A DNA stretch of 64,000 nt from Pseudoxanthomonas sp. Root630 (GCF_001427585.1 NZ_LMGY01000004.1:1-64000), one strand, 5' to 3'; shown: positions 7,339-20,365, counted from the stretch's first letter. Numbers and translations: made by a program. Notes: generated by a model not told the origin, from the letters alone.

Positions 7339-8523
7339 ATGTTGCGCTCACGCCTGATCCGGTATGCCGCGTATCCCGCCCTGATGGGCGCGGTTCTGGC
7401 CGGCACGGCCGCAGTATTGGCCGATGGCCTGCCGGCTTGGCCAACCTTGGCGATCCTGGCGACCGCGGGCATTGCCATGGTGGCGCTGCTGGAGTGGCTG
7501 CAGCCCTACGAGCCGTCTTGGCGCCATAGCCAAGGCGACCTCAAAGCCGACTTGATGCATGGCGCCGTCAACTTTGGCCTGCTGGCCGGCACCGCCTATG
7601 GATTGCATGCCTTTCGCGGCCTGCTGCCCGCCGGCAGCCTATGGCCGACCCAGTGGCCCCTGATCGGGCAGATGCTGCTGGCGGGGCTGGTGATCGACTT
7701 GGGCCTGTATGCCATGCACCGCTTCAGTCATCGGGTGCGATGGGCATGGAAACTGCACGCTATCCACCACAGCGCTGAGCGCTTGTATTGGCTCAATGGA
7801 GAACGTCGTCACCCGTTGAGTGCACTGCTGATGGCCGGCCCGGGCTTGGGGTTGACTGTCGCCTTGGGTGCGCCGCCGCTGGTGATCAGTGCGTGGCTGA
7901 CACTGATGAGTGTTCAACTGGCTTTCCAACACGCCAACTTGGACTACCGCGTTGGCCCGCTACGTCGCTGGCTAGGCGTGGCCGAAGTACATCGGTGGCA
8001 TCACAAGCGTGACTATGAAGATGCCCAGGTCAACTTCGGCGAGTTCTTCATGATCTGGGATCGTCTGTGCGGCACCTTCCTTGATCGCCCTGAAACGCTG
8101 CGCGCCGGCGAGGTCGGGTTGCGCGAGGAAACGATGCCTGCCAGCTATTGGGCGCAGATGTGCTGGCCGTTTAACGAGGCTCCAGATCAACGGGATACGG
8201 CCTTTGCGCAATATCTTTGGCAAGGCGATCAAGCGCTACAACAAGGCGATCTCACGACGGCCTACAAACGGTACGAATTGGCCCACGTGCTCTCGCAGCA
8301 CCGCACGCGCTTGCACGTGCGTAGTCATTGGGCGTTCGCAAGATGGGCGTGGCAAGCCCACGACATGCGCGAAATGGCTGGACAACTGCTGCGCCTGATG
8401 GCCGCTGCGACCCTGACATGGGTGTGGATGCCTAAAGGCAATACCGGTGGCGCTCGGGTAAACGCCTTGCGCACGATGCCGATTCCTTCAGAACTGCGTA
8501 ATTACATGGAGAACACCCGATGA
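7339..8523 (+). CDS. Sterol desaturase / fatty acid hydroxylase family membrane protein
   Basis: A 394-residue integral membrane protein of the fatty acid hydroxylase superfamily, di-iron enzymes acting on lipid substrates. His clusters expected to bind the metals are visible: HRFSH near residue 130, HAIHHS near 146, and HRWHHKRDYEDAQVNF near 218. Four or more hydrophobic segments lie between residues 10 and 200. A helical C-terminal region of about 120 residues (AQYLWQGDQALQQGDLTTAY) follows the enzyme core. It is the first gene after the MerR-type promoter and overlaps the CDF gene by four bases (ATGA). The substrate is unknown; membrane-lipid change under metal stress is a guess from context. 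Confidence 0.8.
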   Translation: MLRSRLIRYAAYPALMGAVLAGTAAVLADGLPAWPTLAILATAGIAMVALLEWLQPYEPSWRHSQGDLKADLMHGAVNFGLLAGTAYGLHAFRGLLPAGSLWPTQWPLIGQMLLAGLVIDLGLYAMHRFSHRVRWAWKLHAIHHSAERLYWLNGERRHPLSALLMAGPGLGLTVALGAPPLVISAWLTLMSVQLAFQHANLDYRVGPLRRWLGVAEVHRWHHKRDYEDAQVNFGEFFMIWDRLCGTFLDRPETLRAGEVGLREETMPASYWAQMCWPFNEAPDQRDTAFAQYLWQGDQALQQGDLTTAYKRYELAHVLSQHRTRLHVRSHWAFARWAWQAHDMREMAGQLLRLMAAATLTWVWMPKGNTGGARVNALRTMPIPSELRNYMENTR

Positions 8524-9137
8524 GTGACTGTGGCTGCCATCACGAGGCCAAGAACGCCCAGGAGCGACGTGTACTGTGGATTGCCTTGGTCCTCAACGCG
8601 GCCATGGCCGTCATTGGTGGCATCGCCGGCTGGATTGCCCATTCCACAGGTCTGCTGGCTGACGCGCTGGATATGCTGTCTGATGCCACCGCGTACGCCA
8701 TTGGATTGGTGGCCATCGGACGCACGGCCCGCTTCAAGGCCAATGCCGCTTGGCTCAGTGGCAGCATTCTGCTGGTGCTGGGTATTGGCGTGCTGGTGGA
8801 GGTCGGACGACGGGTACTACAGGGCGCCGAACCACTCAGCGGATGGATGATCGGCACCGCGCTGCTATCGCTTGTAGTCAACGTCATCGTGTTGCGCATG
8901 CTCTCGCCGCTGAAGTCCGGGGAGGTCCATCTGCGAGCAACGTGGCTGTTTACCCGAGCCGACGTGGTGGCCAACATCGGCGTCATTCTTGCGGGCGTAC
9001 TGGTGTGGTGGCTGGCCAATCCCTATCCCGACTATGTGATTGGCACCCTTATCGGTTTGTACGTGATCAAGGAAGCCATCGAGATCCTGCGTGACGCACG
9101 TCGGGCCAGCACGCAAGTGGGCAAGCCGACCGCGTGA
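8520..9137 (+). CDS. Cation diffusion facilitator transporter lacking the C-terminal domain
   Basis: A 205-residue CDF-family metal/proton antiporter expected to export Zn, Cd or Co from the cytosol. It begins with a Cys/His-rich tail (MSDCGCHHEAK), then the conserved HSTGLLADALDMLSDATAYA region, whose acidic residues form part of the transport site, and a second metal-binding helix near RADVVANIG. Six membrane helices are predicted. Family members normally carry a cytosolic ferredoxin-like domain of about 80 residues after the last helix; here the protein ends soon after it. A small protein of that type is encoded at 14981. The start overlaps the previous gene, and the stop overlaps the next. 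Confidence 0.88.
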   Translation: MSDCGCHHEAKNAQERRVLWIALVLNAAMAVIGGIAGWIAHSTGLLADALDMLSDATAYAIGLVAIGRTARFKANAAWLSGSILLVLGIGVLVEVGRRVLQGAEPLSGWMIGTALLSLVVNVIVLRMLSPLKSGEVHLRATWLFTRADVVANIGVILAGVLVWWLANPYPDYVIGTLIGLYVIKEAIEILRDARRASTQVGKPTA

Positions 9138-9508
9138 AGATGCGTGTGCGAGCTCTGCCCGCGTTCCGCTGGCTGCTGGCGCTGAGCCTGGCACTGGGTG
9201 CCATATGGCACCCGGTGCTTACGGCGGTGGGCGAAATGCACGAGGCAGCCCATACGTGGTCCGGCGCTCACGCAGTGCTGATGACGTCCCACGCGGCCGC
9301 TGATGAGAGCGCCTTGGGCAAATCGCTCCATCAGTTACATCAACTCGCGCATTGCTGCGCGCACGCAGTCGCCGCTCCGGCGATGACTTGGGCGCCACCT
9401 CCTGCTCCGCAGCAGCAGGCCGTAGAGCCACACGCGGTGGAGACGGTGCCCACAGGGCCATTGGTCGATCCGTTCCGACCGCCTATTGCGGGCCAAGCGC
9501 TGGCGTAG
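9134..9508 (+). CDS. Small His/Cys-containing exported protein ahead of czcC (CopL/CzcI-like position)
   Basis: A 124-residue protein with an N-terminal hydrophobic helix (WLLALSLALGAIWHP) that is a signal peptide or anchor, then a His/Cys-bearing stretch (HQLHQLAHCCAHA) and a Pro-rich tail ending DPFRPPIAGQ. The same plan, hydrophobic start, Cys/His middle and terminal RPPI, occurs in the CopL protein at 20923 and in the protein at 34548. By position it corresponds to CzcI of other czc operons, but I see no strong CzcI similarity. The GTG at 9134 overlaps the CDF stop; an ATG at 9140 is an equally likely start. A periplasmic metal-binding or regulatory role is inferred. Confidence 0.65.
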   Translation: MKMRVRALPAFRWLLALSLALGAIWHPVLTAVGEMHEAAHTWSGAHAVLMTSHAAADESALGKSLHQLHQLAHCCAHAVAAPAMTWAPPPAPQQQAVEPHAVETVPTGPLVDPFRPPIAGQALA

Positions 9509-9549
9509 GCCAGTCCTTAACCATTGGTCTGAACTTCTGGAGTGTTGCT

Positions 9550-10823
9550 ATGCAAGTGCGACGTGCGGCGCTGGCCGCTTGGTTGCTGCTGGGTGCAGGG
9601 ATACCTGCCTGGGCGGTCGACCCCATGACATTGGACGACGCATTCGACCGCGTTGCCCAAGCCCATCCAGACCTGCGCCTGGTGCAGGCACGTACCGCGG
9701 TACTGGCGGCCGAGCACGAGGGCGCCAATCAGCGCCCGCCTTGGACATTGGGTGCCGAGGTGGAGAATGCCCTGGGTACCGGAGATGCGAGAGGCTTGGA
9801 CAGCGCCGAGTTCACCGTGAGTCTGAGCTCGGTGCTGGAGCGAGGCGGGAAACTGGATGCGCGCAGGGCCCTGGCGCAGAGCCGCATCGATGCGCTGGCT
9901 GTTCAGCGGGAAGCTCGTCGGCTGGATCTGTTGGCTGAAACGGCGCGGCGCTATCTGGCATTGGTTGCAGCGGACAAGGCCGCCAAGATTGCCCAAGTCG
10001 ATATCCAACAGCGCCAGCGTACCGTGGCCGCTGCTCGTCAACGTGTGCAGGCCGGCGCCTCACCCGAGTCGGTGCTGTTGACTGCACAGGCTGCCTTGGC
10101 AAGAGCCGAGCTGGCCCAAGCAAGGGCCTCCCAGCAAGCCAGCGCTGCACGCCAGCATCTGGCCGCCCTCTGGGGGGAGCGTGAACCCGTGTCGGCGCCG
10201 GTCGCTGGCAACCCGCTCGCACTACCGGCGATCGGTTCTCTGGAAACCCTTTCCTCAGAACTGCAGCGTTCTCCCGAGCTGGCCCAGTTTGTCGACGAGC
10301 GGCGCATTGCCGAAGCACGTTTGAATCTGGCTCGCACAGCAGGCACGTCGGATCTGGCTTGGCAAGTCGGCGTGCGTCGGATGCAGGACACAAGCGACAC
10401 CGCGCTCGTGGGGGGCATCTCGCTGCCTTTGGGTGCTCGAAGCCGGGCGCAACCAGAGATTCGTGCCGCTGAGGCGGAGTTGGAAGTGCTTTCGATCGAA
10501 CGTGAGGCGCAGGGAATGGCGTTGTATTCCACCCTGGTCGAAGCCCACGGCCGTTACACCGTCGCCCGTGACGAAGTGGCCCGTCTTCAAGACGATGTGC
10601 TGCCCAAGCTGACCAAGGCTGAGCAAGCGGCCGAGCGTGCATATCGCGCTGGGGCCATCAGCTATCTGGAATGGGCGCAGCTGCAGTCCGAAAGGACCGC
10701 AGCTCTGCAGCAACAACTGGACGTCGCGCTCGATGCGCAACGTGCCCTCATCGAAATCCAACGGCTCACCGGCCAGGCCATGGTTGCCTCTGCCGCTGCC
10801 GCCACCTCCGGAGAGTTGACCCC

Positions 10824-10827
<4 letters not shown>
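9550..10827 (+). CDS. czcC: CzcC, outer-membrane factor of the CzcCBA efflux pump
   Basis: A 425-residue TolC-family outer-membrane channel. A signal peptide (cleavage near GIPAWA) is followed by two repeats of coiled-coil hairpin sequence rich in Ala, Gln and Arg, the normal outer-membrane-efflux fold. The ATG at 9550 (MQVRRAALAAWLLLGAG) gives the signal peptide; an upstream extension in the same frame overlaps the previous gene and is rejected. Its TGA overlaps the czcB ATG. With CzcB and CzcA it would form a trans-envelope exporter of Zn, Co and Cd. Confidence 0.92.
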
Positions 10828-14971
<4,144 letters not shown>

Positions 14972-14980
14972 GGCAGCATC

Positions 14981-15256
14981 ATGCCCAAGCCTGACCTGGA
15001 AATTGTGCGTGCGGCGATGTTCGCCGATCCCGGGGTGAAGGCGGTCGACGATCTGCGGTGGATGCCTGCCGCATCCGGGCTGGGCATTCAGGCCACGGTG
15101 ACAGTGGCCTCATCGGCGGTGGACCTGGCCACAGTGCAGGCCGTCGTGGGCCAGATTCTCGCCACTCAGTTCGGCGTAACAGAACTACACCTGACATTCA
15201 ACGATCCCGGGCCGGCACCGGCGCAACCGACCCGTGGGCCTATCGAAAAGAGGTAA
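14981..15256 (+). CDS. Small soluble protein resembling the cytosolic domain of CDF transporters
   Basis: A 91-residue protein without signal or membrane segment, nine bases after czcA. The pattern PGVKAVDDLRW, then an alternating hydrophobic strand (LGIQATVTVASS), a helix (LATVQAVVGQILATQFGV) and a final strand (ELHLTF) matches the beta-alpha-beta ferredoxin-like fold of the C-terminal domain of CDF metal transporters. The CDF protein at 8520 in the same operon lacks that domain, so the two may work as a split pair. This is an inference from pattern only; no metal-binding residues are obvious. A strong hairpin follows the stop. Confidence 0.65.
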   Translation: MPKPDLEIVRAAMFADPGVKAVDDLRWMPAASGLGIQATVTVASSAVDLATVQAVVGQILATQFGVTELHLTFNDPGPAPAQPTRGPIEKR

Positions 15257-15258
15257 AG

Positions 15259-15283
15259 CGGAGGGCGGCATTGCCGCCCTCCG
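15259..15283. terminator. Hairpin ending the czc operon
   Basis: CGGAGGGCGGC and GCCGCCCTCCG form an 11-bp GC-rich stem around ATT, starting two bases after the stop codon of the last gene. There is no T tract, but the stem is strong and placed as a terminator for both converging directions. Confidence 0.6.
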
Positions 15284-15288
15284 AACCC

Positions 15289-15537
15289 TCAACCAATCCA
15301 ACCGAAGGCAAACACCGTTCCCAAGGTCGTGCTGAGCGCTGCTACGCCCCACAACCCAAACGCTGATCCGTCGCAATCGCGTGCAGGTGGCGGCCAGCCT
15401 GGGGTCGGCTGGGCACGGAGGAGCGCGTGCTCGCCATAGCAGTGCGCCAGAGAGCGCCAGCAGGCCAAAGGCCAGGCCGAACACCAACGCCTTGTGCAGC
15501 CCACCGGGCGCGCCGGCAGCGTGGGAGCAGCACCCGA
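15289..15537 (-). pseudogene. Broken small membrane protein (possibly MerT-like)
   Basis: On the minus strand one frame reads ALVFGLAFGLLALSGALLW, a membrane helix, then a Cys-bearing loop (RARAPPCPADPRLAATC). After a shift of frame near 15365 there is WGVAALSTTLGTVFAFGW and a stop at 15289. Helix, loop with two Cys, helix resembles the second half of mercuric transport proteins (MerT), but the match is loose. The N-terminal part is missing: the open sequence runs into the end of the Gabija-like helicase gene at 15538. I read it as a remnant left when the defence module was inserted. Confidence 0.35.
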
Positions 15538-16626
15538 CTAGTCTCGGGACTCATAGACTTGGTGCCCTGGCCAGGCGCAGGCGCCTGCCAGGACAAAGGC
15601 CACGCTTTGCCGGGCCCGCGTGAACGCCACGTAGTACTTCGCCGGTGAGGTGATACGGGAGGCGTCAGCGGTGCGCAGGAACTGGGCCAGGGGGCCATTG
15701 GGATAGATCAGCACGCGGGAGTATGTCCATCCCTTGGCTTGTCCAAAGTTGACCGCAGGATAGCCATCGCAGGCTTCCCGCCGGTCGTAACGCAGGACGG
15801 TGGGCGCGAACTGCAGTACATATTTTTGCACCAGAGTGGGTGCCACCACATAAATGCCCTCATGCCCGGTCAGCTCGCTATTTCCTGACTCGGTGCGCGG
15901 CATCTGCGGATACAGCGCATCGGCCAGATCACACAGCGACTGCGCACAGCGGTGGCTGATCACCCGATGCTGGATCTGACACAAGTTCCGCGCCTGCCAG
16001 GCTTGGAAAAGCCCCATCATGGCCACACCACGGTATTGCTGGTGACGCGGAGAATGGTTGGTGGCGTAGGTCGCCTGGCGGGTATCACCCACCAGCGTGA
16101 TCTCGATGCCGCTGGAGAGCAGGCGCTCGACCAGGTCCAGGTCGTAGCCGGCCAAGTCCTGGACCTCATCGATGTAGAGCTCGTCGTACATGGCCGCCAA
16201 ACGCTCGATGACACGGCCTTGGGTAAGCTCATCGCAGCGCACGGCAAAGTCAGCGGCGCGATCGGAATATATTCGATCGCCGGCCAGATAGTGACGAGCC
16301 ACCTGACTACGGGGAGCACGATTGTTGGTCCTGCCCTCAACGAAGAGGATGGACTCCACGCGGGGCTGGGCACACAGCGCCGCCTGATAGGGCCGAATGC
16401 ACTCGCGCAGCAGAAAGCTGTACCAACTGTAGAGCGACACGTGCGCCGGCACGGCGCCAGCCTGCCGTTCAAACGCGCGCCTGATCTCTTCCAGGTTCTC
16501 AAGCGTGTAGGTCAGGATGGCGATCCGGCGTTGCGGGCGCGCCAGGGACTGGCGCACCAACATCGTCGTCTTGCCCGAACCGGCCGCCGAGAGCAGTACC
16601 TGATTAGGCGATGGCACGCTGGACAT
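15538..16626 (-). CDS. gajB: Gabija-like UvrD/SF1A helicase GajB (short form)
   Basis: A 362-residue superfamily-1 helicase. Walker A SAAGSGKTT is near residue 13, motif II IDEVQD near 152, motif III GDTRQ near 180, and the last motif YYVAFTRARQSV near 331, so the core is complete despite being clearly shorter than typical GajB (about 490). It overlaps the OLD-family nuclease gene upstream by 23 bases, the usual Gabija arrangement, in which GajA cuts phage DNA and GajB senses DNA ends and nucleotide state. The short length means the 1B/2B insertions are reduced. The alternative reading is an unassigned ATPase/UvrD pair. Confidence 0.8.
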   Translation of the reverse strand: MSSVPSPNQVLLSAAGSGKTTMLVRQSLARPQRRIAILTYTLENLEEIRRAFERQAGAVPAHVSLYSWYSFLLRECIRPYQAALCAQPRVESILFVEGRTNNRAPRSQVARHYLAGDRIYSDRAADFAVRCDELTQGRVIERLAAMYDELYIDEVQDLAGYDLDLVERLLSSGIEITLVGDTRQATYATNHSPRHQQYRGVAMMGLFQAWQARNLCQIQHRVISHRCAQSLCDLADALYPQMPRTESGNSELTGHEGIYVVAPTLVQKYVLQFAPTVLRYDRREACDGYPAVNFGQAKGWTYSRVLIYPNGPLAQFLRTADASRITSPAKYYVAFTRARQSVAFVLAGACAWPGHQVYESRD

Positions 16627-18181
16627 AGTCCGGAAACACGATCGAGTGGGGACTATTGAAGATGGCCAACGCTGTATCGGTCTTGTTGCCCTTCATGAAC
16701 TTCAACAGCGCCGCCTCATCGGCGAACGTTTTATCCAACACCAGATTCAATTGCGCCAGCGTATTTGCCTTGATCAATTGTTGCTCCAGCGAGGGTGCGT
16801 CCTCATCGGAGTCATAGTAGATGTAGTTCAGGAAATCAGCGTAGCGTTCCTGCAGCAGGGCTACGTCGCCGTCGTTGTCGGTAACGACAGCGGTTGGGAT
16901 ATCCAGGCGTTGGGCGATCTGCAGAAATCGCTTGAAGGCCAGGGAGTTGACCGAGATCACGTCCACGCCACGGGCCAACGGCGACACGCCGTGGTGATCC
17001 TTGAAGGCTCGCTGGACGATCAACTCGTCCGAGGGGCCCTCGACAAGGATCGCCTGCTTGGCCAGGATCAACCGCAGGGTGTCATGACCCGGCAGCTTCA
17101 TGAAGTAGTCGTGCGTATCGGTCGGCAGTTGGTCCAGTTTTATGTGTCCGCGTGCACTGAAGAGGATCACGTTGTCCACGCCGAGCTTGTTCAACACGAA
17201 GCTGCTATGCGTTGCAATGATGACTTGCTGGGCGGTGGACAGAGCTGCGATCTTGTCGATCAGTTGGGTCATACTGGAGAAGGACAGATGATTCTCGGGC
17301 TCTTCTACCAGCAGCACGTGCGCAGCACCGGCCGCGCGCATGGCCAGTTTCGTTTTGACCGCACTCTGTTCGCCTTTGCCGGCGTGGGTGAAAGGAAGAT
17401 CGTCCAGGTAGGGAGACAGACTGGCCTCCCACGTCGACCGCGCCGAGGTGTCCACACCCACGGTCAGCGTCTTATTGCTGACATCGCCCGCATTTTCGGC
17501 CAGGAACGTGTTGATGGCCGCCACGTCCGTTTCCTGGGAAAAGCTCTGCCGCATGCGGCGATAACTCAGCGACAAGGCCACGCGCTGAGCCGGAGAAAGC
17601 ACCTGGTCGATGATGCTGCCGATGTAGCGATCCGTGCCTGAAAAGGTCTTGGCACTGGTGGTATCGATTATCGTGGAGTCGAATGGGATGCTGCGGGCGG
17701 TGACGCCATTGTTGGCGAAGGAATACCAGCGGACGGTGTAGTACTCCACCGGCAAGCTGCCCCCCTGGTGCTCGCGCAAATAGGCATCGAACTCGGGGCG
17801 ATAGTCTTCGTTGAGTTCGATCAGCAGCCGAATGCCGGCCATGTCAGCGCCGAGGGAGTTGTTGGTACCCCGCAATGAAGCCAGGGTGGCATCCCGTCCG
17901 AGGTAAGCCTCGATCACGATCCGCGGAGGCGAACCAGGCTGTCCATCCCGCAGACGTGCCAGATACTCGTCGACAGCCGGTTGGTGGAACAGGTAGGGGG
18001 TGATTTCGTAGGCGATGCCTCGTCCGTGCAATTGGCCGGTCACGACAGCATGAATAGCTTCCAATAGCGTGGACTTGCCGACCTCGTTGTTGCCCACGAT
18101 CAGGTTCATGTGGGGGTTGAGCGGCAAATCCAGGTGGCCAAACGCCTTGAAGTTCTCGATGACGACTCGTTCGATCGGCAT
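16604..18181 (-). CDS. gajA: Gabija-like OLD-family ATPase/TOPRIM nuclease GajA
   Basis: A 525-residue protein of the overcoming-lysogenization-defect type. Walker A GNNEVGKST at residues 30-38, ABC signature around GKGEQSA (269-275), Walker B LLVEEPEN (290-297) and H-loop THSS (324-327) make the ATPase half. The C-terminal TOPRIM nuclease has the Glu of ILVEGPSDE (about 381) and the acidic pair VVTDNDGD (about 433-439). It is the first gene of the pair, with its end overlapping gajB. As in Gabija, the ATPase is expected to restrain a sequence-specific nickase until nucleotides fall during infection. A palindrome at 18323-18347 lies upstream and may hold its control site. Confidence 0.85.
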   Translation of the reverse strand: MPIERVVIENFKAFGHLDLPLNPHMNLIVGNNEVGKSTLLEAIHAVVTGQLHGRGIAYEITPYLFHQPAVDEYLARLRDGQPGSPPRIVIEAYLGRDATLASLRGTNNSLGADMAGIRLLIELNEDYRPEFDAYLREHQGGSLPVEYYTVRWYSFANNGVTARSIPFDSTIIDTTSAKTFSGTDRYIGSIIDQVLSPAQRVALSLSYRRMRQSFSQETDVAAINTFLAENAGDVSNKTLTVGVDTSARSTWEASLSPYLDDLPFTHAGKGEQSAVKTKLAMRAAGAAHVLLVEEPENHLSFSSMTQLIDKIAALSTAQQVIIATHSSFVLNKLGVDNVILFSARGHIKLDQLPTDTHDYFMKLPGHDTLRLILAKQAILVEGPSDELIVQRAFKDHHGVSPLARGVDVISVNSLAFKRFLQIAQRLDIPTAVVTDNDGDVALLQERYADFLNYIYYDSDEDAPSLEQQLIKANTLAQLNLVLDKTFADEAALLKFMKGNKTDTALAIFNSPHSIVFPDYVQRAIA

Positions 18182-18322
18182 GGTTCATCCCTGTACGACT
18201 GCAGCGCGAGCACGGCGCCCGGAGCCATCCGGACACGCCGGCATGGCGTTCATACTAAACCGGGCCAGTGGGGCGGATTTCGTACGGGTGAGACACCCCG
18301 GAGGCGGCTGGCGGCCGATCAC

Positions 18323-18347
18323 GCGGGATAATTCAACATTATCCCGC
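18323..18347. repeat. Perfect 10-bp inverted repeat between gajA and the KfrA-like gene
   Basis: GCGGGATAAT (18323-18332) and ATTATCCCGC (18338-18347) are exact inverted copies with a TCAAC spacer. With no T tract and a position between two divergent genes, it looks more like a protein-binding operator than a terminator. The binding protein is unknown; the KfrA-like protein at 18444 and the XRE regulator at 20396 are the local candidates. Confidence 0.6.
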
Positions 18348-18392
18348 CTGAGCAAAGCCGCCGCCGAACGGCCGCCTGCACTCTTTATTAGT

Positions 18393-18421
18393 ATGTAATT
18401 ACATGGTATGTAATACATTAC
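18393..18421 (+). promoter_or_regulatory. AT-rich palindromic operator upstream of the KfrA-like gene
   Basis: The perfect palindrome ATGTAATTACAT (18393-18404) is followed by a near-palindrome ATGTAATACAT (18408-18418); TATGTAAT is repeated 15 bases apart. The tract stands out as AT-rich in GC-rich surroundings and lies 23 bases before the KfrA-like start, overlapping the likely promoter. KfrA proteins repress their own promoter through such sites, so autoregulation is inferred. Confidence 0.55.
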
Positions 18422-18443
18422 GAAATAATTGGAGAACAGCATC

Positions 18444-19496
18444 ATGGCGCGCGCAGGACTCTACAAAGGGGATGTCCAGAAAGCGCGTGACGCGCTGCTG
18501 GCCCAAGGCAAGAAGCCTTCCGTGGACGCGGTTCGGGTGGCTCTGGGCAACACGGGCTCCAAGACCACGATCCATCGCTACTTGCGTGAACTGGAAGAGG
18601 AGGAGGGCGGCGGTCCGTCACGTGCGGTGGCCGTGAGTGAGGCCTTGCAAGACTTGGTCGCGCGCCTGGCTGCGCGACTTCAAGAGGAGGCAGAAGCGAT
18701 CCTCACCAGGGAGCGAGAACGCCATGGGGCCGAACTCCAGCGTCAGCAACAAGCGCTTTCCACCGCCCAACAGGAAGCCGCTGCCCTGGGCAGTCAGCTG
18801 CAGCGCACTGAGACCAGCTTGACGCAAGAGCAAGCCGCTCACGCCCTACTTCAGCAGAATCTGCGCGACAAGGTCGCGGAAATCGCCCAGTTGAATGAGC
18901 GCATCGCCGGCATGACGGTGCGGCTGGCTGATTACGAGGCGCATACGCGTTCTCTGGAGGACAAGCATGCCCACGCCCGGGAAGCGCTCGAGCACTACCG
19001 CGCTTCAACCAAAGAGCAGCGCGAGCAAGAGCTTCGCCGTCACGAGCATCAGATCCAAGAGCTGCAAGTAGCCTTACGTCAGGCCAATGAAGCCTTGGGC
19101 GCGAAGAATCAGGAGCTGTTGGTGCTTAACCGCGACAATGGCCAATGGCTGGAGCGCCATGGGCGGATTGAGCGTGAGCTTGTCCAGTTGAGGCAGGTCC
19201 ACGAAGGCCAACACAGCGAGATCGTGGCGTTGCGCCAGACCGCAACGGACCACATGGCACTGCAGGAGCGCTGGAAGACTGACGTCAAGGCCTTGGATGC
19301 CCTGCGCAGCGAGCTAGCTCAAGTCCAAGACACCCTTGCGCAGGAGCGTGAGCGCCGCCAGAGCGCTGAAGCCGATGCGTTGCGTGCCAACGCGCGTCTT
19401 GAAGCGCTGGAGCCCCTGCTGAATCAACTGACGCCGGCACAAAATACGGTGAAGAGAACCCGGCGCAGCAGTACGCAGGGTGGGGGAGCGGACTAA
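18444..19496 (+). CDS. KfrA-like DNA-binding coiled-coil protein
   Basis: A 350-residue protein. The N-terminal domain (about residues 1-60, LYKGDVQKARDALLAQGKKP then NTGSKTTIHRYLRELEEEE) is the KfrA DNA-binding type. The rest is a long coiled coil rich in Gln, Glu, Ala and Arg, ending in a basic tail (KRTRRSSTQ). KfrA proteins are plasmid or element-borne repressors that form filaments along DNA and help segregation. The ATG at 18444 is preceded by GGAG at 18431; an upstream TTG is less likely. Its presence supports a plasmid or integrative-element origin for this block, beside the defence pair. Confidence 0.85.
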   Translation: MARAGLYKGDVQKARDALLAQGKKPSVDAVRVALGNTGSKTTIHRYLRELEEEEGGGPSRAVAVSEALQDLVARLAARLQEEAEAILTRERERHGAELQRQQQALSTAQQEAAALGSQLQRTETSLTQEQAAHALLQQNLRDKVAEIAQLNERIAGMTVRLADYEAHTRSLEDKHAHAREALEHYRASTKEQREQELRRHEHQIQELQVALRQANEALGAKNQELLVLNRDNGQWLERHGRIERELVQLRQVHEGQHSEIVALRQTATDHMALQERWKTDVKALDALRSELAQVQDTLAQERERRQSAEADALRANARLEALEPLLNQLTPAQNTVKRTRRSSTQGGGAD

Positions 19497-19516
19497 CGAG
19501 GCTACTCGTTTGCCTG

Positions 19517-20275
19517 CTAGCGGCCGGGATAGCGCTCCCCAGTCCAGTACGCCCATTCCATAGGTACGACCCAGTCTACGAACAGCTTGGCTACTGAGGA
19601 CTCCGGTGCCAGATGGTAGGGCTTGAACATGCCTTGCTGGGGCGAACTGGTCATCAGGTAGCGCAAGCGCTTCTTGACCTCTTGAAAGATGGCCTCGCGC
19701 ACATGGGCGCTGTCGTGCACGCCAAGACGCATTGCCACCGACGCGCCTTGGCGTACCGCCGCCCAGCAACAATAGCGCCACTGCGCGATCGGCAGACCCC
19801 GCGGTCCGGATTGAAACGCGAACCCCACATCACGTGCCCAGCCTGGGTCGAAGTGATGTTTGAGCAATTGCTGCTCTAGAAACTGCTCGGTCTCCCAGAG
19901 TGCAAGTTCATCCCACAGCTCTAGTTTTGCGTCCGCCAGTTCTACATCGTGTGCCATATCACCGAGTTGGTCTTCCAGCACCGGGAGCAGGTGCCTGCGC
20001 TCGTGGGTAGACCAGGCGAAAGCCCATTGCAGATCTTCGATGGGCGTGACCTCGGCATCGGGTCGGATCTGCCATCGATCCGCTGGCCAGGGAACTTGGA
20101 TCAGGGCCAAGTCTCGCAAGGCGTCCAGCACCAGCAAGGTGGAGCGGCGTGTGGGCGCCACCGGTATGCGTCGTAGCTGCGCGGCCAGCAGCGCGGCAAG
20201 GAAAAGGGTGCCACGAAGCCCCAACGCCTCGATGCTGGCGACCCCAGATGGCGTCATTGACGAGGTTCCGGGCAT
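19517..20275 (-). CDS. Hypothetical protein
   Basis: A 252-residue cytosolic protein, no signal peptide, Trp-rich and Leu-rich (WAFAWSTHERRHLLPVLEDQ; LWDELALWETEQFLEQQLLK). I do not recognise a family. One helical stretch near the start (LFLAALLAAQLRRI) could be hydrophobic packing rather than membrane. It lies between the KfrA-like gene, with which it converges, and the XRE regulator, from which it diverges across a palindrome at 20351-20365. It may belong to the mobile block's maintenance or defence functions, but nothing in the sequence shows this. Confidence 0.6.
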   Translation of the reverse strand: MPGTSSMTPSGVASIEALGLRGTLFLAALLAAQLRRIPVAPTRRSTLLVLDALRDLALIQVPWPADRWQIRPDAEVTPIEDLQWAFAWSTHERRHLLPVLEDQLGDMAHDVELADAKLELWDELALWETEQFLEQQLLKHHFDPGWARDVGFAFQSGPRGLPIAQWRYCCWAAVRQGASVAMRLGVHDSAHVREAIFQEVKKRLRYLMTSSPQQGMFKPYHLAPESSVAKLFVDWVVPMEWAYWTGERYPGR

Positions 20276-20350
20276 GCGGGTTCCGGGGGTGAGGGAGCGG
20301 CGTGGCTCCTGGCGATGGCAGCGCTACCGGGGTCGCCGGTTGCCTCAAAG

Positions 20351-20365
20351 CTAAGAATATCTTAG
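20351..20365. promoter_or_regulatory. Candidate operator of the XRE regulator
   Basis: CTAAGAATATCTTAG has 6-bp inverted arms around ATA. It lies in the 120-bp gap between the divergent genes at 20275 and 20396, 30 bases before the XRE start, where a repressor site controlling both would be expected. Confidence 0.45.
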
